This document shows positions 13,653-28,884 of a DNA stretch of 57,000 bases, piece after piece. The position numbers were made by a program, and so were the translations under genes. The stretch is from Glandiceps talaboti (taxonomy: Eukaryota; Hemichordata; Enteropneusta; Spengelidae). The notes beneath the pieces were generated by a model that saw only the letters and a program-made list of their open reading frames with translations, searched no databases and was not told where the DNA came from. The stretch lies in contig NC_135556.1 in the NCBI RefSeq assembly GCF_964340395.1, positions 18,721,642 to 18,778,641 of the forward strand, read 5' to 3'. The first letter of the stretch is position 1; each line of letters begins with the position of its first letter.

Positions 13653-15795
13653 TCTACAGCCACTTACAACTACGATTTCAGACAACATAGACACAGGTAG
13701 CCATGCATACTATAGGATAGATAATTAGGACAAAACTCAGTAGTCCAAACAACTACATTAGATCTTAAGTTTCAAGTTTGACAGAATCCTGGCACCCATT
13801 CTGTCATCTGTACTGTGTAGACTGGCACTAACTGCATGCAACAGATTTATGTATAATTACGGGGACAGCAACTAAGTTACTCACTTTATCTCACTTAGCA
13901 TAACTCAACCTTATTCTGAACTTTGAACAAACTTGTACTATTAACCAGGCATATGACTAATGAGTAAAAACCAACATGTTCTAGTTTAGATCCTTTGTTC
14001 AACTTGGTTACAGAAAATTCTAATTTATTTTACTTTTTGAGGGCATTTTATTTTCTCAACTACACTCTAATAATAGTTTTTGAATTTTAGTATCCTTAAC
14101 ATCCAATAAATTGCGTCGATGACAATATACAGACATGGTTACCTGAAGTGTTTTAAATCACATCATTTTGTCATGATTTTGATCATCATCTTTTTCCCAA
14201 CGTTACATACATGTACCAGCATGTATAGTTGAGATAAGGCATCAGCCCTCTAATCACTGTATATAAAGTTTAGTTACTAAAGCCCGCATAGTTTTCATTA
14301 TTCCACTAATCTTTCATTTACTCTTTCATTTCCTGCCTGTACACACTTCATCTGTGAATATAACACAGTAACTATGCAATGCAGTCAACCCTTGCTAAAA
14401 ACTCATGTCATCATACATAACACATCAATCGGTATACCAGCCCATCTGGTTCTGATGGACTCAACAATAAGGCAGCTGATCTGAGTGTCGATGTCTGCCA
14501 TCAGAACTACATGTGCACAAAATACATTTGTCTTCGGCTGTCAACTACCGACGAAATTACTCATAACAATTCGCTTTCTAGTTTATGTCCGTACCATTAT
14601 ACATTCCATTTTACGTCATTCTCGTAGTCTTTACAGCGAACCAACCGTTGTATGAAAACTAATTTCCTTTGTATATAGGTTAGAATTCCTGACTGATGTA
14701 TCTTATCCTTTCATACATATTGTTGTATTCTTCCAGCCCATCCCTGCCCCTTCTCTTCCCTTTCCCTGATCAGTATATATTTCACTATTGTTAAGTTTTC
14801 ATCACATTACCTCTGTGTAATGGCCGACATGAATTCAATCATCTCCCCTATACACAGAGCTCAGCAGGTAATTTTTGTTGTTGATTTTTTTCACTATTGT
14901 GATGACGCCCCCTGATTAGAAAAGCCCTGACCTCCAGTACTATACATTTGTACATTCTGTTAACCTTTCTTCATATGTCTTCCATTGTAGAGCCATACAA
15001 CCCTATGTATACCTGAACCCCCCTGGTGAGCCAAGTAAAAGACTCAATCGGTCAACGACTCCATCGTTTTTTTATGGAATCTCTAGTACACTTCCAAGTT
15101 ATTGAGAACTGTATTGTTTTCTATAGGTATCAGTGTTTGTTTGATGATTTCCGACGGGTCGGTAAACTATCTATACTGTGGGTGATCCACTTGAAATCAC
15201 AGCCAAGAGTGTGGCCTTGTTTGCCCAGACAGATCACTACATCCTCAACACATACAGAGAAAATTTTACACAACTTGACATTTTCATGACACCTTTAGAC
15301 ATTGCGTAAGAAAGACCCTATTATTTCTACACTCTTTCTCTTTACAGTTCAATGAAACTCAAATCATAACAATACAAGACTTTTCAGTTATTCAAATTCT
15401 GATTTTAACCTCAAGATTATCTATTCATTAACTCAAATTAAAAGCGACGATTACAATTTACTGGAGACCTTGATGGATAAATTCAGCTTTTATTGACTCA
15501 GGCCACAAACACGTTTGTTGAATACACATACATGTAATAGAGTTAGTGTCAATGAAAACTTTTCTTAACCTTGCTAAAATTGTTTGTTTTAATCCTTAGT
15601 TCCTGCTCTCTTTTGTACTGACTTTGTCATGACATTCTAAGTTTTAAGTCCTGCATCTAGTCATGATGTGTTTAACCTTCCCAAGTAATGCCTATCACGC
15701 ACAGTTCTCAGTATTAACACTTTCCTATTGTAGTAATACTGTGGGGTTTTCGTGACAATACAGTACAGTTGTATGTCTGAGTGACACTGTCAGTA

Positions 15796-15950
15796 TTTGT
15801 GTGTGCGTGTGCGTGTGTGTGTCTGTGTGTGTGTGTGTGTATGTGTGTTCTGTAAATCACATAAGGTCATGTATTTGTCTACCAAAATTGTATATGGATT
15901 TATGTTCATGTCTGTGTATGCATTTGACTGAATGTGTCTATGTATACGGA

Positions 15951-16013
<63 letters not shown>

Positions 16014-16097
16014 ATATATACATGTCCATTTTTTGTAGTGTGTATATGTATGTGTGTATGTATGTATGTATGTATGTATGTATGTATGTATGTATGT
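15796..16097. repeat. Composite microsatellite: (GT)n, (GT)n, (GTAT)n
   Basis: An interrupted GT tract (15,796-15,846), a pure TG tract (about 15,952-16,008), and a GTAT tract (about 16,041-16,097). The long open frames on both strands here (CVCV, HTHT, YVCM) are repeat translations. Confidence 0.97.
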
Positions 16098-17316
16098 ACA
16101 TACTTACATATGTACGCATACACACACACACGCATGTATCATTATGTATGTATTTATATGGATGGATGTACATCCCTGTATGTCATCCAAATATATCATA
16201 TGTACATCTTTGATTCTGTATGTTTGTGATCTCTTGCACGTCATAAAGTCTACATTTCTGTCAGTCTATTTTTGTGTATATGTATGATGATGAGTCATGA
16301 GTCCTGTATGACAACGTCAAGATCTGTTACCCCTATAAACTTTGATTTCTTGACCTTAGTACTGTCAGTGTTTACTGTAACTACCTCTGACAGCCAGACC
16401 ATGTTTATTAGCCAGTAAAATTGTCACATACAGCTGGGTTCAAGTGAGATCCCATACTTTACCAGTTTCAAACAAAGCACAGTCCTGAGTACAGTGTACT
16501 AAACACAGTACACAACACTTGAATTGATCTACCAATCACTTCTATAAAATCATGATTTTCACACATTTCAGTGTCATTTCTCTACTTGTGGCATGCAATA
16601 GCCTGGTAATTTTCAAGTTGCTGGCCACCATTTCACCCGATCAATCAACGTAAAGATAAGAGAACTTCACCTCATAAATAGCAATGCCTTTGTCTGTCAA
16701 AGCATTCCAAATCTACTGGTTAGTGTCTACAATGATTCCTATATTGTACTTCCTAGACAACTCAACAATTTACTCTTTAAAATGTATGTTTGTTGTATTG
16801 ACTTTAAAATTGGTCTTATCTACATATCCATACCATGACACCATTTATAACAACCAAGGCCAAGTTACATAAATTATGACATCACACACTACATTTGGAG
16901 GACTCAGCTTCCCTTATCATTACATGCATTACAAACCATTAATATTATACAGGTATAATTTTGCATAGCATAACTTGAACTTTAACCTTTCAGATAATGC
17001 AAATGTTTAATTTGCATGTGTAACTTTGTTATTTATTTGTAAGTTGTAGTTCTACTATTTTCATTGGTGTCACTTTTTAGGGCTTAACCAAGACTCACAA
17101 AAAAATACGTTCCATCATGATTTCGTCTACATCTTGTCTCAAAACTGGGGGACATGACCAAGCAAATTTGGCATCAGTTATATGCAGTGAAAATTTCTTC
17201 CTTTGAAAATTAAGTAGTTTATAGTAAGTTCTATTTGGTTGATTGCACTAAAATAAATGTGGCCATAGTGACACTGATGCAACATTCATGTTTTTTATTC
17301 ACCGTGTGTCCAAGTA

Positions 17317-17796
17317 TTGTCTGTAAACTCTAATCCCACTGTCTTCCATGTTTTTCTGAACATCTCTGGCTTTCTCCCTTTCACCTGTCTACGTCATTCC
17401 CTCATTTACATGTCAACCATGTACATGTTGCAGCCACTGCAAACAATGGCAGGCACACCAATTCCTCTGGCTATCAATTTACATTACACAAAAGCTAGAA
17501 ATCTGGGGTCAAAGGAAACCTTGTTCTCTATCTCTTTGGTGTCCAATCAACCAAAGCGCAGAAATTCCACATCAAAATATCTTTCTACCTGTAGATTACA
17601 CTGCAAGCTATGTTACACTGTTTTGAATTTCAGCTCGTCTGGAAAAAAACATATCTCCAGACTGTATATCAGTAGACCTCATTTTGAACCACAACACAAT
17701 CGTACCAAGTTATTCCTCCAGTTATTAATCCATTTGTACATTGACAATTTTAAGAAGTGTGTGTTATATCATATCAATTTGATGAGTCTATGTTAA
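17317..17796 (+). other. Unrecognised 159-codon open frame in intron, probably fortuitous
   Basis: This is the longest non-repeat open frame in the 28-kb intron. The translation has no motif I recognise, no clear domain, and AT-driven codon use. No convincing promoter, Kozak context or splice sites were seen. In tens of kilobases of about 38% GC DNA a frame this long can arise by chance. It is listed so the reader knows it was considered. Confidence 0.12.
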
Positions 17797-18876
17797 TATG
17801 CCTGTTTGCTTACTTTCTGTATCTCGTGTTATAGTACAACTGCCCCAACCCTGCACCAATGCTGCCTATATATACATGTATTATCATTTTTCATCACCCT
17901 GATGTCAACAATTTTTTGAAAACGCTGCAACAACAATCCTGTGTTGGTATGTGGCACATAATTAGCTTTTGTGTGTGGGTTGGAAATAATTCCCTAACAT
18001 AGGTACTACGGCACACACACATACATACACCGAAAATAGGATATCAAATTGCATGGGTGGTTATTACATAGTGAATGAACCGAACAAACACAGGAATGCA
18101 ACATCTAAACCTAGGAATCAGATATCCTAATTTTGGCATGAATTACGTGCTAGGAAGGTACCCAGTGGACATAATGTCTAGTTGCTTCCACGTCATACAC
18201 ATCAGAGAAAACTCTGCTTATTTACCTAAATACTGAATTTCGCTCTCTATTGCTACTCTTATCTTTTTACCATGTATATTTCAGGCAGGATGGGGGTAAC
18301 ACAAGAAGCTGGCACCCAATCTTAATTATTTGTATCAACAGATCGAAAATATTTCCAATTGCAGAAATAACTTCTTGTCACTATGTTATCATAATACAAA
18401 CAAGTTTTTATGCTGAAGTGGCAAAGAGATGTAAAGTATACACACTGATTGAAGTTATGAAGTGAGCAAAGGGTTATAAAAGTACAGGGTTCAGAGTTAG
18501 TTAGACCTGACATGCCCCCCTACAACATAGTGACAAGGCTGTCACAGTGTTGTAACCCATCACTGGAGTCTTGTCTCTCACATTAAGTATCCAGTTGCAG
18601 TCACATTCCTCTTTGCCTCTGCCTTTGATTAACAACGATACAGCAGGATGTGATCCTTTGCCTTGTGAGCTGACCTAACAACATGCCAGCAGAGACTCAA
18701 CACTTCACTCCTACTAAATCTAACAGCTGAAGAAGTTTGGAAATAAAACATGGCTATGGCAGCCATTTGACTTATATAGGGTCGTATTTTACTGGCTCAA
18801 CACAGCTAATGTTTGTTTTCTGCCAACATAAAAAACTCAATAGCATTTCAGGTATCCCATTCAAGGTTGTATGACT

Positions 18877-18904
18877 GTCTCTCTCTCTCTCTCTCTCTCT
18901 CTCT
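18877..18904. repeat. (CT)n microsatellite
   Basis: About 14 uninterrupted CT dinucleotides within the presumed intron. Confidence 0.95.
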
Positions 18905-21900
18905 AGACATAACAGAAAAATCTCATTTCATCCCTAAAAATTTGAAGTAACTTCACAACTGAATATGTGTGAATTTGTACACTCTCTTCAGTGGAACACT
19001 AAAACAACATCAGCTACAAAGCATACAATATATTCTTTTGTACAGTCATTGTTTTTCATACGCCGGAATGTAATGCACCATTTACTCTCATTTAGACATC
19101 CTTCCAAACTTTCCTTCACAAAGGTCCTAGATATGTCAGATATGATGAATCGACGGTACTTGAAGTTGGTGAGCACCTGACCTTTCAGTTTAAAACCCCA
19201 CTTCTGTCAGCAAAACAACAGTACTTACAGTACATGTATTATCACAACTGTTTGATGATGACATGGAAGGCGACACAAACTACCCCCAACACATGAAACA
19301 TTCAAACAATTGAAAACCCTCCAAGTTCTCTTGTACACATGAAATACACAAAGTAAAGGTGGGTACCAAAATTTCAAACTGTACAGTTAGCTCAGTTTAC
19401 CTCACTACCTGAAACCATGTACTAATTCAACAACAAACTTCAAATCAACCACTCTGCCTGGCACTAAATTCCACGCCTTATCACTAAGAGAACCAATATT
19501 TGTGAAATAATGTAAGGACTCAAGAGCCTAATGTTATTCATGTACATTTGTGACACAAATATCTCTCTGACATTGATATATCAACCCCCAGTTTAGTCTA
19601 CTGGACTGTGAACTCTACATAATACATTGATAGGGTTAGGGATTTCTGTCGCTCTACACAGCGTCAGTTCTAAGAGTCCCTCTTCATTTCTTAATCCAAT
19701 GAATACTACATCAACTTGACCTTGCTTATGATAGTAACTTCCCAACTATATAATACCTCTTATTTTATACTATGAATTCATATTTGGGTTTTCTCTTAGC
19801 AGCTAAGTTCATTGGGGGATTACTACCGAGGCCAGCAGTGGAATTTACAAAGGAAAGATTTTGACATAAGTAAACTGTACCACCCGCCGAGGGTCAGCAT
19901 TCACAAACTGGAACTTTTTTTAGATGGGGACAAAGACTGCCAACAGGGTTGTTAGCTTTTCATGACACCAACTATTCAAGCAACAGTTTACTAACAACCG
20001 TTCACACCTTTGTTTTTCAGCTAATTCCAAATGGAGGGAGAATGGTGTGGAAAACATCCCAGGTGGGGTTGCTGATTTGGAAAATATTAAAAACAGAGGT
20101 GTAGAGAAACCACAATAAAGTAATGAGATTGGGTTACTTTTTGATGTTACCTAAAATTACAAAGGTTGTTACACATGGACTACTGGAGAGTATATAACGA
20201 TCTTTGCCACGCATGCTTACCTACAGTTTCTAATGTAATTTTTGTCACCAAATCACGACCAATTCAATGCCAACATATTTGGGTGATGAATTCAGTTCTC
20301 TTTGCTGTGCAACTTATTCTTACTTTGTGTGTCACACTTGGGTGTATAGTTTGTTCTCTAACCAGTGATTATTTATATGCTGTTTGCCCTGTACCAGTCT
20401 GATTAATTTGAACAATGGTAGCACACCTGACAACGCTTGCCCACAACCCTGCACCATTCTAGTACCACTACTCCTTGTCCAACAATGTTAGGTACCTACT
20501 TGTCAAAAATACATCATTAGTAAATAATCCTAATTATGGGTAAACAATTGTCCAAAAATGAAACACAGTTTGCTGATATATGTAAATTGGAAAACACTTT
20601 TTCTTGTCTTTACCCTTCCACCTGATTGAATTGATGTGATCGACCTAATCGGCCATTCTTTTTTCCAACTACGCAATACAAAAGACTCTGCATACTTAAG
20701 TATTAGTTACAAAGCTGTCCCGTTCTACGCAGGGTATAGTTTACAACTTATGCAAATGACTACTCAGTTGACTTGAGACACATCCTTGTGAAACTGGCTA
20801 CTGAAGCACAAGAATGCTAATATACCAAATGATGGCTCCGACTACATGTTATTGCCAATGAAAACAACACTGACTTTTTTCTACTGAATTAACCACACGG
20901 AAGCCGAAGCCTTACTTCCTTTACAATCGGCAAAACTACTAAACATTGATATAAGGTCATAACAGCAAACTACTGGGTACAAAAGAAATGTGAACACCCC
21001 TTGTGTGCTATGGAGCATAAAATACGTAGCCTATTATTAAAATGCAACCTTATAGGCATGTATTTAGAACATTTTGTAAACCGGTGCTATACTACTAATC
21101 TCTAAGGTTCATGATTCATGGTAGTCCCTTCAAAGAACCCTATTCAAGACTACATGTATGACAATACATCATATTTACAGCCATTCACTAATTACTATTC
21201 CCTGACACCTCTCATAACCTATACAACTGTTCCTGTGCAGTGTCGTCTAAGATTTCAATCTCTTCGGCAAAACACATTGACCTCTGACCCCCACCGAAAA
21301 ATTTGACCACCAATGAAATTAGTTTTTACCTCGGATTTCTTCCAACACTGGATGACTAATCAACCAATGTATAGACTGGCCATGTGTTAAAAAACATACC
21401 ATAGATTTTTGGCACCCAAGTGGTCTGAATTACGCTATCTACTTACAAAGTTTGTCTAAACCCTGACCCAACTTTATTCTCAGCATATTCCTCCCATTAA
21501 ATGGAAGTACTTTCTAATGAAACATGTTTGTTGATCTTAGTGTTTCTCGTTATATTTTTCTGTTCTGTATCTATCCACACCTGCATCACCCAAAACTTGT
21601 TCAGTTTATTCAGCATGTTCTACACCACTGCCTGTTCTCTCAACCATCAAGTTCAATTTTCTGAAAACAATGCCAATTTCTCCATCCATCCATATCTGAC
21701 AGCAGTTAGTATTCTAAAGCCATGGTTAGAGTCAGAAGATTCACTTCTCTTGAGTCCACCATGATTAGGACAAATCAACACACCAGCTATCTAGTCAGAG
21801 AGGTTTGGTCAGACTTTGAATCTAAAATACTTTTCTATAAACCATGCTATGGAAATAGTAGTAGACTACAGTCCAAACACAATGCTAAAAAATAAAATCT

Positions 21901-24900
21901 TGACCTTTCCTACTTCATTAACTTCCAGATTGCAAAGTTTACACTGAATATGTTCAATGTTTTTGCTAAGGTTGGGGAACCCCCAGTAAGAGAAAGGGGG
22001 AATATGCATAAACTGGCATAGTTTCCAATACACTGTACATAATTTTGGTGGGGAGCTCAGGCAGAATTTACCTGCTTCCGTCCCTTAGCAACACTGATTT
22101 TGTTAAAGGGTTTAAATAAACTGGCAAGTAGAGAGTAAAGGTGAAAATCACATTCCTTATCTGTTGTATGTCATGACAGTAGTCCATTTTTAGACTAAGA
22201 GATAAGGGCAACAAAACCCAACAAAATGTCCCCTTCTTATAGTTTTTGCACTTTCACAATTCATCAAAGTTCAAATCTTTTATGTCGAGACTTTCAAATC
22301 AAATAATAAAATTACACTTTGTGTACATCCGATATATATTGAAAACTGGCTAAGTGCAACCAACCATTTATAACAAGTAAGTGTCAGCTGTTTTATTCTC
22401 TCACAAAGTGTGGTTCTTTTACATGACCATTTTTGGTATTTTCTCCTTATTCTTACATTTTTAGAGGATGATCATACTCATCTATTTAAAAATTTTCCTC
22501 CAAACCCATATTTCTAGCATCGTGTCTCATTACTCAACCATAATAAAAAGTAGGAGAGACAAACCAGACCCTCTTAGACCAGTACTTTGACCCTTCAAAT
22601 AGTTTACAACTAAACAATCTTGACTTTTAACTGGGTAATATACATCCACACATCCAAATTTATCTCGCATTTTATCATCCAACAGATCAAATTAGCATTT
22701 TAGCTTAAGTAAACTCATAACACTTTATGACTAATACAAATAAACAGTCTGTAGGTGGTAGAGAAGAAAGGAAGTGCATATACATGTATGCATGTACTTG
22801 GGTCTTTTTACTCACACCCCCTTCAGCTGTTACCCTTATCTGAATTAACAAGACTTGACACATAGCAGGACTGGTTTTGCAAATCGTGCCAATTTAGTCT
22901 GGCCTTCCCAAGGCTAACACAATAGTCTAATGTAGTTATTATAACCTTGTTACAGAGATTATGTACAAGTGTGAGAGTATTTCTACTTCTGTGTCTAAAA
23001 GTGTATCTATTTCAAGCTGAGAGACAGATTTTTCAGAAAATGAATCTAGTTGTATTTCTCCACAAATGAACAATACAATACATAATACTGATGTAGCTAC
23101 ACACACAGCAGGAAACCTTTTAGATTTCAATATGGCCAACAAGGTACATGATTATGGCCTATTCTTCACCATAATTCTGACTTAATTATTTAAAAGAAAC
23201 AAAACAAGGAACACAACATTCAGTTAAAAAAAAACCCTACTGGGTAATGATTACTGAACAATAATATTCCTGATAACGCTTTTATATAATTCACAGACAT
23301 GGCCAGGGGGCAACTATTACAGCTGTTGTTTATGTTATTATGCTGTCATAACCCATTACAAAGTCATGCTTTATATTCAAAGCCAGACCCAGTATAACTG
23401 GGGCCTGATAATTAGTGTTATTCACACTGCCCAACAAAGTGGCCAATGTTTGTTTAGGATTTCATCTATCCCCTACCCCCTGGGCTTCACACCCTCTTCC
23501 TGCCCTTGACCCAACTTGTGTAGGGCTTCAAAAAGTACTCTTAGATGGGGAGATACTATCTACCTGACAATAGAAACCCTGCACAAACACACGATTCACT
23601 CACTTGACTACACTTTGGACTACACTGAAGTTGGGGACTTCGGAAGGAAGTAAGGAAGTACATTCTACTGGTATTATTAGGAACTGATGAAATATGTAAC
23701 TGATTACAAATACCACAACCCTTGTTTTCCGCTTTGATTGGTCTGGTGTCAACTTCAATTATCTTATAACAATATCAAGAATAACATCTGGTAAGAGCTG
23801 AATAACCAATTGGGGAAACTATTCACAGTGAAGTACCCATATATACATCACTTGGCAGCCATACCATGGTTATAATCAGATTCCATTCTCTCCCCCTACT
23901 GTCTACCCACGTCCCAATCCAAAAATGGAAAGCTATTCTCCTGACACGTCCACTGTCTTTGTCACATTTCATTAGTCCCGAGAGTCACCTTTTTCAAGTA
24001 CGATAAAACAGGCTTCATCATTGTCTTTGTCAAAAGCATATTTCCTGTCAACTTTTATGGAGGTTTTTTCGAATTGTCATTGCGTTAAGACAAAGCTTGA
24101 TAAGAGCCACACAAAAAAAGTCATCAAATTTTATTACAGACATCTATCAGGTGCTTGAATTTCAATCTGACAGATAATCCTATACAAGATTATTGGAAAG
24201 CACAAAAGAATTTGAAAGTTTAGAATTCCAGCGTTTTTTTATGACCATTTCTACCAGTATCTCTGATTGTCTTACATGATTAGTCATGTTGTGACATAAC
24301 CTATGATTCTATTTCTGACTTATTTCAACCTGCTAATTTTTTTAACTTTCAACGCAATCATTACCCGTGAGAACATTAGGCGGCAATTTCTTTTATCTCT
24401 TATAAAGTTACATTCTTTCTTTGTCAGCTTTTCAATTAATGTATTAATATGAATTGTTGAAAGATATTTTCATAACTATACAGGACAAAGACACGCCGAC
24501 ACAATGGGTATGATTCCTCATAATCCTAAAACTGACAGTAACATGAAACTCCTCCACCACTACCACTCAAAACTACTTTTTTTAAATAAACTCAAAATTT
24601 TAATCTTTTCAGAATATTTTTTTTTTAATCTATAAATTCATGCTCACAGAAACAGTCAGAGGAATATTAAAGTTTCAAAAAAAAAGGGAATTCAAATGTT
24701 GACCATTTTTTGCATCAACGAGCTTGCCCTATTTTCAATACGTTTAATAACAAGAACAATGCCTGACCAGTCTGTGATCATCTTAGAGTACGAAAGCTGG
24801 GCTAACACCCCTTTGTATGCATAGAATTTGGACTTGAATACATTAACGTATGATAACCAGAAAGGTATTTGAAGAAATCAATAATTGTGTTGACTTGCAC

Positions 24901-27900
24901 CCTAACAGATCGATAAACAGTTTTGTCTTCCTAAGACCTGGTGCATACAGGTACACTCCCAGAAAAACAACAAAGAAACTTGTTTCAAAAAAAGCAACCC
25001 AACTGACACAAAAATGGTATGAAAACAAATTATCACTGATGAATCACACTACAAACAAACAAACAAGTAAATGAATATTAGTCCAGATTTTTCAGTTTGG
25101 TGGGTTCACCTTTCAAATTCTTTACTACCTGTGGATTTTGTGGACAAATCTGTTGCTGTAACTATTTTGGTTGAAATACTAAGAAACTTCCCTGTTTTTA
25201 ACTTTATTAGTTTGTAGACGGCAGTGTAATTCATCAGTGATTTACGCTCTCGTTGTTTTCTTGTTGTTGTTTCACTTGAAGGATATAACATGATACTTGT
25301 GTTATAGTTTCTACATATTATCACAATGTAGAAGTTTGCTTTATGCAATTAAATGCTTATTATGCATTTCTACAATCTGTTGTTGCCTTGTGTTACACAA
25401 AATGATGTCAAATTCCGTCTCTTTAGGGAGTAAGTTGATCCTCCAGGGTACAATAATGATTTGCAACCTGAACTACAATTGACTGATGGTATGTGAAAAG
25501 ACATGCATCATGGCAAAAACAACAATGGCGGACAACAACACTTGTACCAAACAGTCAGTCCACATCATACTCCGATGGCATGCCTTCATTAGTACAGGTG
25601 TTGCTGACTTCATTAGAGAATTTCAGATTAACTCTCTTGCCCTTTACTAGTTCTGACCTGACAAAATCATCGACTAACTAGCCTTTTATCGCCCTGTCAT
25701 GTATAAAACAAATATGTTACAAAGAAACGAGAATGAAAAATGGTCGCTGTATTCACGTTAGTCAAACGAACATGCACCCAGGTTAATTCTATGGTGGCCA
25801 TTACACGATAAACTACTAAGGTAGGAGACCCAAAATCAATACCTTTCATGGCACAACAACCTAGCAGAGATGCAGAAAAGTAAATATACACAGGACTTCC
25901 AATACATTACATCCTTGTAAAGCGGAAAAAAATGTTCAGAACAAAAGAGAGGCTTTTCTACGCTACTGACACAACTTAACCTCATTGGAATGGACAATGG
26001 ACAATGTTTGAACATTTTTTCCATGGTGTCTGGGTGGCATGATCAATTTATTGTGAGGAAACAAGAACAGCATAGACAAGAAGGAATTCCTAGTTTGTTA
26101 CTGTATTACAGATAAAAAAGTGAAAACTGGGATGAGTCTGTCAACTGAAATTCCACCATTAATTTGTTTTACATAGAAGCCAAGTTTTCATTGACACTTT
26201 AGCTTTCAAATCCTTGACAATTTTATTGAGGATGTCTCACTCAAGTTCAAAGACAAGAATGTCACACCATGAGTCAAAATTTCACAGTTTGTGTGTGCTG
26301 ACACACCCCTTCTATTAGTACATTTGATTTGTGTCTAGATACAAAGCTGTTTTTTGCCAAATACCTGTGAACCTTGGCTTTTAGTGTAAAAAGTCTATTT
26401 CTCTATTAAAATGTGATCATTAAAGAAGGATCAAGTTAAATCATGGGTTACAAACATCCAAAAATACAATCTTTTCAATAGTTTTGTGTTAGACTAAGGT
26501 GCACACTTCAACACTCTCACTAATTTGGAACAAAAGGTGCAGTCAGCTGAAAGATGGGTGAAACATTTTGACTGTTTGCTTTCGCAAGTAATTGTAGGAT
26601 CCAACCATTCCTGTTTCCCTACTCCCTATTGTGTCAGGATTGATGAAAGCATGGTTGTTCTGTTGAAATTGTTTGTCTTTCACAACTTACTTTTCTTTTT
26701 ATGCAGGCAAGCTGGCTATTATTCCACTCATTTATTTCACGATTACAACTTTTTTTACAACACAACAAGGCTTCCAATTTGTGGGGTAAACACTTCCATG
26801 AGTTACACTACAGCTTCTGCCACACTTCACGAAAAACATCAAATTTAGTGTGATAATTTAGACCAGAATACATCATACTGTACAAAACAACCCTAATCCA
26901 AATTGACCAACCTCTTTTGTCCTCTGGTTTGCAACAACATTTTTTTTAGAATTAAATACCTCTAATAGCTGCAGAGTCTCTCTTAAAGGTTTTATTTTAG
27001 CAATAAAAAGTACCATATTAAATTGTGAATTTCTGTACAAAACAAGTTTATAGGTGATTAGTGTAATACTAATTTCAAACTCTTTCTTTATAACATATTC
27101 AGTTAATGGCAAAATCTCATCAATTCTGTTCAAAACCAAGCATGTACATTAAAACTCAAACTTTTATTGGCAAGATTTTAGAATCACCTGAATATAGTGG
27201 CTAGGTATTTCACACCTGTAACTTATTGGTCTGGACAAGACATAATCCTTATGCAGGTCAAAGTGTGATCTAGACATAAATTTTTACACACATGTTGGTC
27301 AAACATCAGATGAATACCAGAAGATCAAGCAAGACACATTTGGAAACTAAAGCCTTGTTTAGTTTACTACAGCATGATTAATTCTGTACTTTGCCTGCCA
27401 TTCTGTTTTCAACAAACACACCTCAGTTGAACCATTGGGGTTTTACTTCCATGGCTGCAATATAAACAGCCAGGACTGCCAGATGACTTTAGCTACACAA
27501 ACAACACAATATTTATGTATCATTTTGAAAATAAACTATGTGATATTTGTAGAAAATAAATTTGTCCAGTCATCCTGATTTACATTTAAGCTCTCAGTTG
27601 ATAGAAGTGTGCTTACAGTTTGTGATGTCCACAGACAGTGGTATGTTTGCTATTACCTGTCAATGTTGATGATTTACTAGTGGGCAGTCAAAACTCTAAC
27701 CTATTACAACTTGTTGATCGCAATAATAACAGCAACACCTAAGATACCTTTCATTAAATAAAGTTTACCTTATCTTCATTATTGACCAGTTCTAACATGT
27801 ATAAAATAATTTAGAAATCCCCATTTCTCTTCTAATTCCATCGACTATTTTTCTCTCAATCTAAACACACACAACTTATCTTCAACTATTTCTCTGTACC

Positions 27901-28878
27901 AAAGTTTTTACCAAGATGTCTCAATAATTGAATGGGAACTCTGTAGTATCCTCACCGTGAGTGGTTCACCTTAAATCACAGCACAAAACTGTCTGAATGC
28001 ATTTCAACTGACAATTTTTATCTAACAGTCCAAAGTTTAGTAACTTCCTATATCTGTTTGCTTCAGTATCTATTAACGTACCAAGTTGGTCATTTCCATA
28101 ATAAAGCCATTCATATTACTTTCTGGAGACTTACGGCTTGTCACTATGCTAGGCAAGTCCCTGTGACTTCAACCCGCCTGGAGCACAAAGCATTCCAGGG
28201 ACAGCATTTTGGACAGACCCCGATAACAATGTATGTCTCCTATATTCATACCCAGTCTTTCATCAACGACTATAAATTTTCAGCCACCCACTTTAGTATT
28301 TATCAGTACATCTGACGATGCTGACAAGTTGGCACACTACCTGACAACATGTACATATTATCTACAGAGATATCCATGTGTTTTTTTTACCCCAACTGCC
28401 ATTCCTAAGCTGCCATACATAGATTAAAGACAGAACCTAACTCTCTCCCTATCACCTACTTCAGTGTGAGTTTACAGTAGACATTTTTGGATGTAGTAAC
28501 AGGGGTCTTGAGGAGCAATACAAATCAGAGTAACTGGCCACCTCACACCTGTTGGTTGGTTCTATGTATGTTGGTGCGTGCACATGAGTCTCATATCAAC
28601 ATTCTCGGCTAGAAATGTAAATATAGTTACGAAGGAATTTGACCAGAGGAACGTGTCCATCCAAACGGGTCATAATATTAAAAAAGATTAATCACCTGGT
28701 GTACCCTTATTATTAAATTACACTTTACAAACAGTTTTGAGTAGTTTCTACATGTATGCAAGAACTCTTCATGTCGAAATTACTCAAATCTGAAAAAGGA
28801 ACAAAATGTTTTACACCCATAATATGACAAATCCACTCTGCCATCATGCAGGGTACATTTTCTCCTTTTAGGGAGACT

Positions 28879-28884
28879 ACCTAC
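28879..28884 (-). other. Splice donor of dachsous first coding exon
   Basis: Reading on the minus strand the junction is CTACAG|GTAGGT, close to the metazoan consensus. It falls after Gln583 in phase 0, just where the encoded protein stops resembling EC6 and becomes basic, non-cadherin sequence. Confidence 0.9.

Larger units (their letters stand above)
1..28884 (-). other. Presumed first intron of the dachsous homologue (3' part outside or unseen)
   Basis: The minus-strand coding exon ending at 28,885 is followed by a canonical donor (CAG|GTAGGT), so transcription continues into lower coordinates. I looked on the minus strand for cadherin calcium-binding motifs (DxNDN, LDRE) and found none in a usable frame, so the next exon is probably outside the window. 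Most of the stretch is AT-rich DNA with scattered stops in all frames. Specific exceptions (minisatellites, microsatellites, a GC-richer open block) are listed separately. The segments 1-5,330, 5,600-10,080, 10,990-13,560, 13,660-15,780 and 16,300-28,880 otherwise show nothing I can name. Intron status is inferred from the donor, not proven; a nested gene with short exons could be missed by eye. Confidence 0.6.

Noticed and set aside
15790-16287. Several 65-142-codon frames rich in Cys-Val or His-Thr
   Set aside because: Translations of GT and GTAT microsatellites, not proteins.
24065-24085. Minus-strand NDN codons (calcium-motif-like) in the intron
   Set aside because: A stop codon lies directly upstream in that frame and no other cadherin motif is nearby.
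25106-25180. Minus-strand peptide containing VTATD, the phrase expected at the start of the next dachsous exon
   Set aside because: No acceptor precedes it in the needed phase, the following residues are not cadherin-like, and a stop follows soon; chance match.
28780-28884. Last 34 residues of the dachsous open frame (after Gln583)
   Set aside because: The sequence stops resembling a cadherin repeat exactly at a CAG|GTAGGT donor, so this part is intron read-through.
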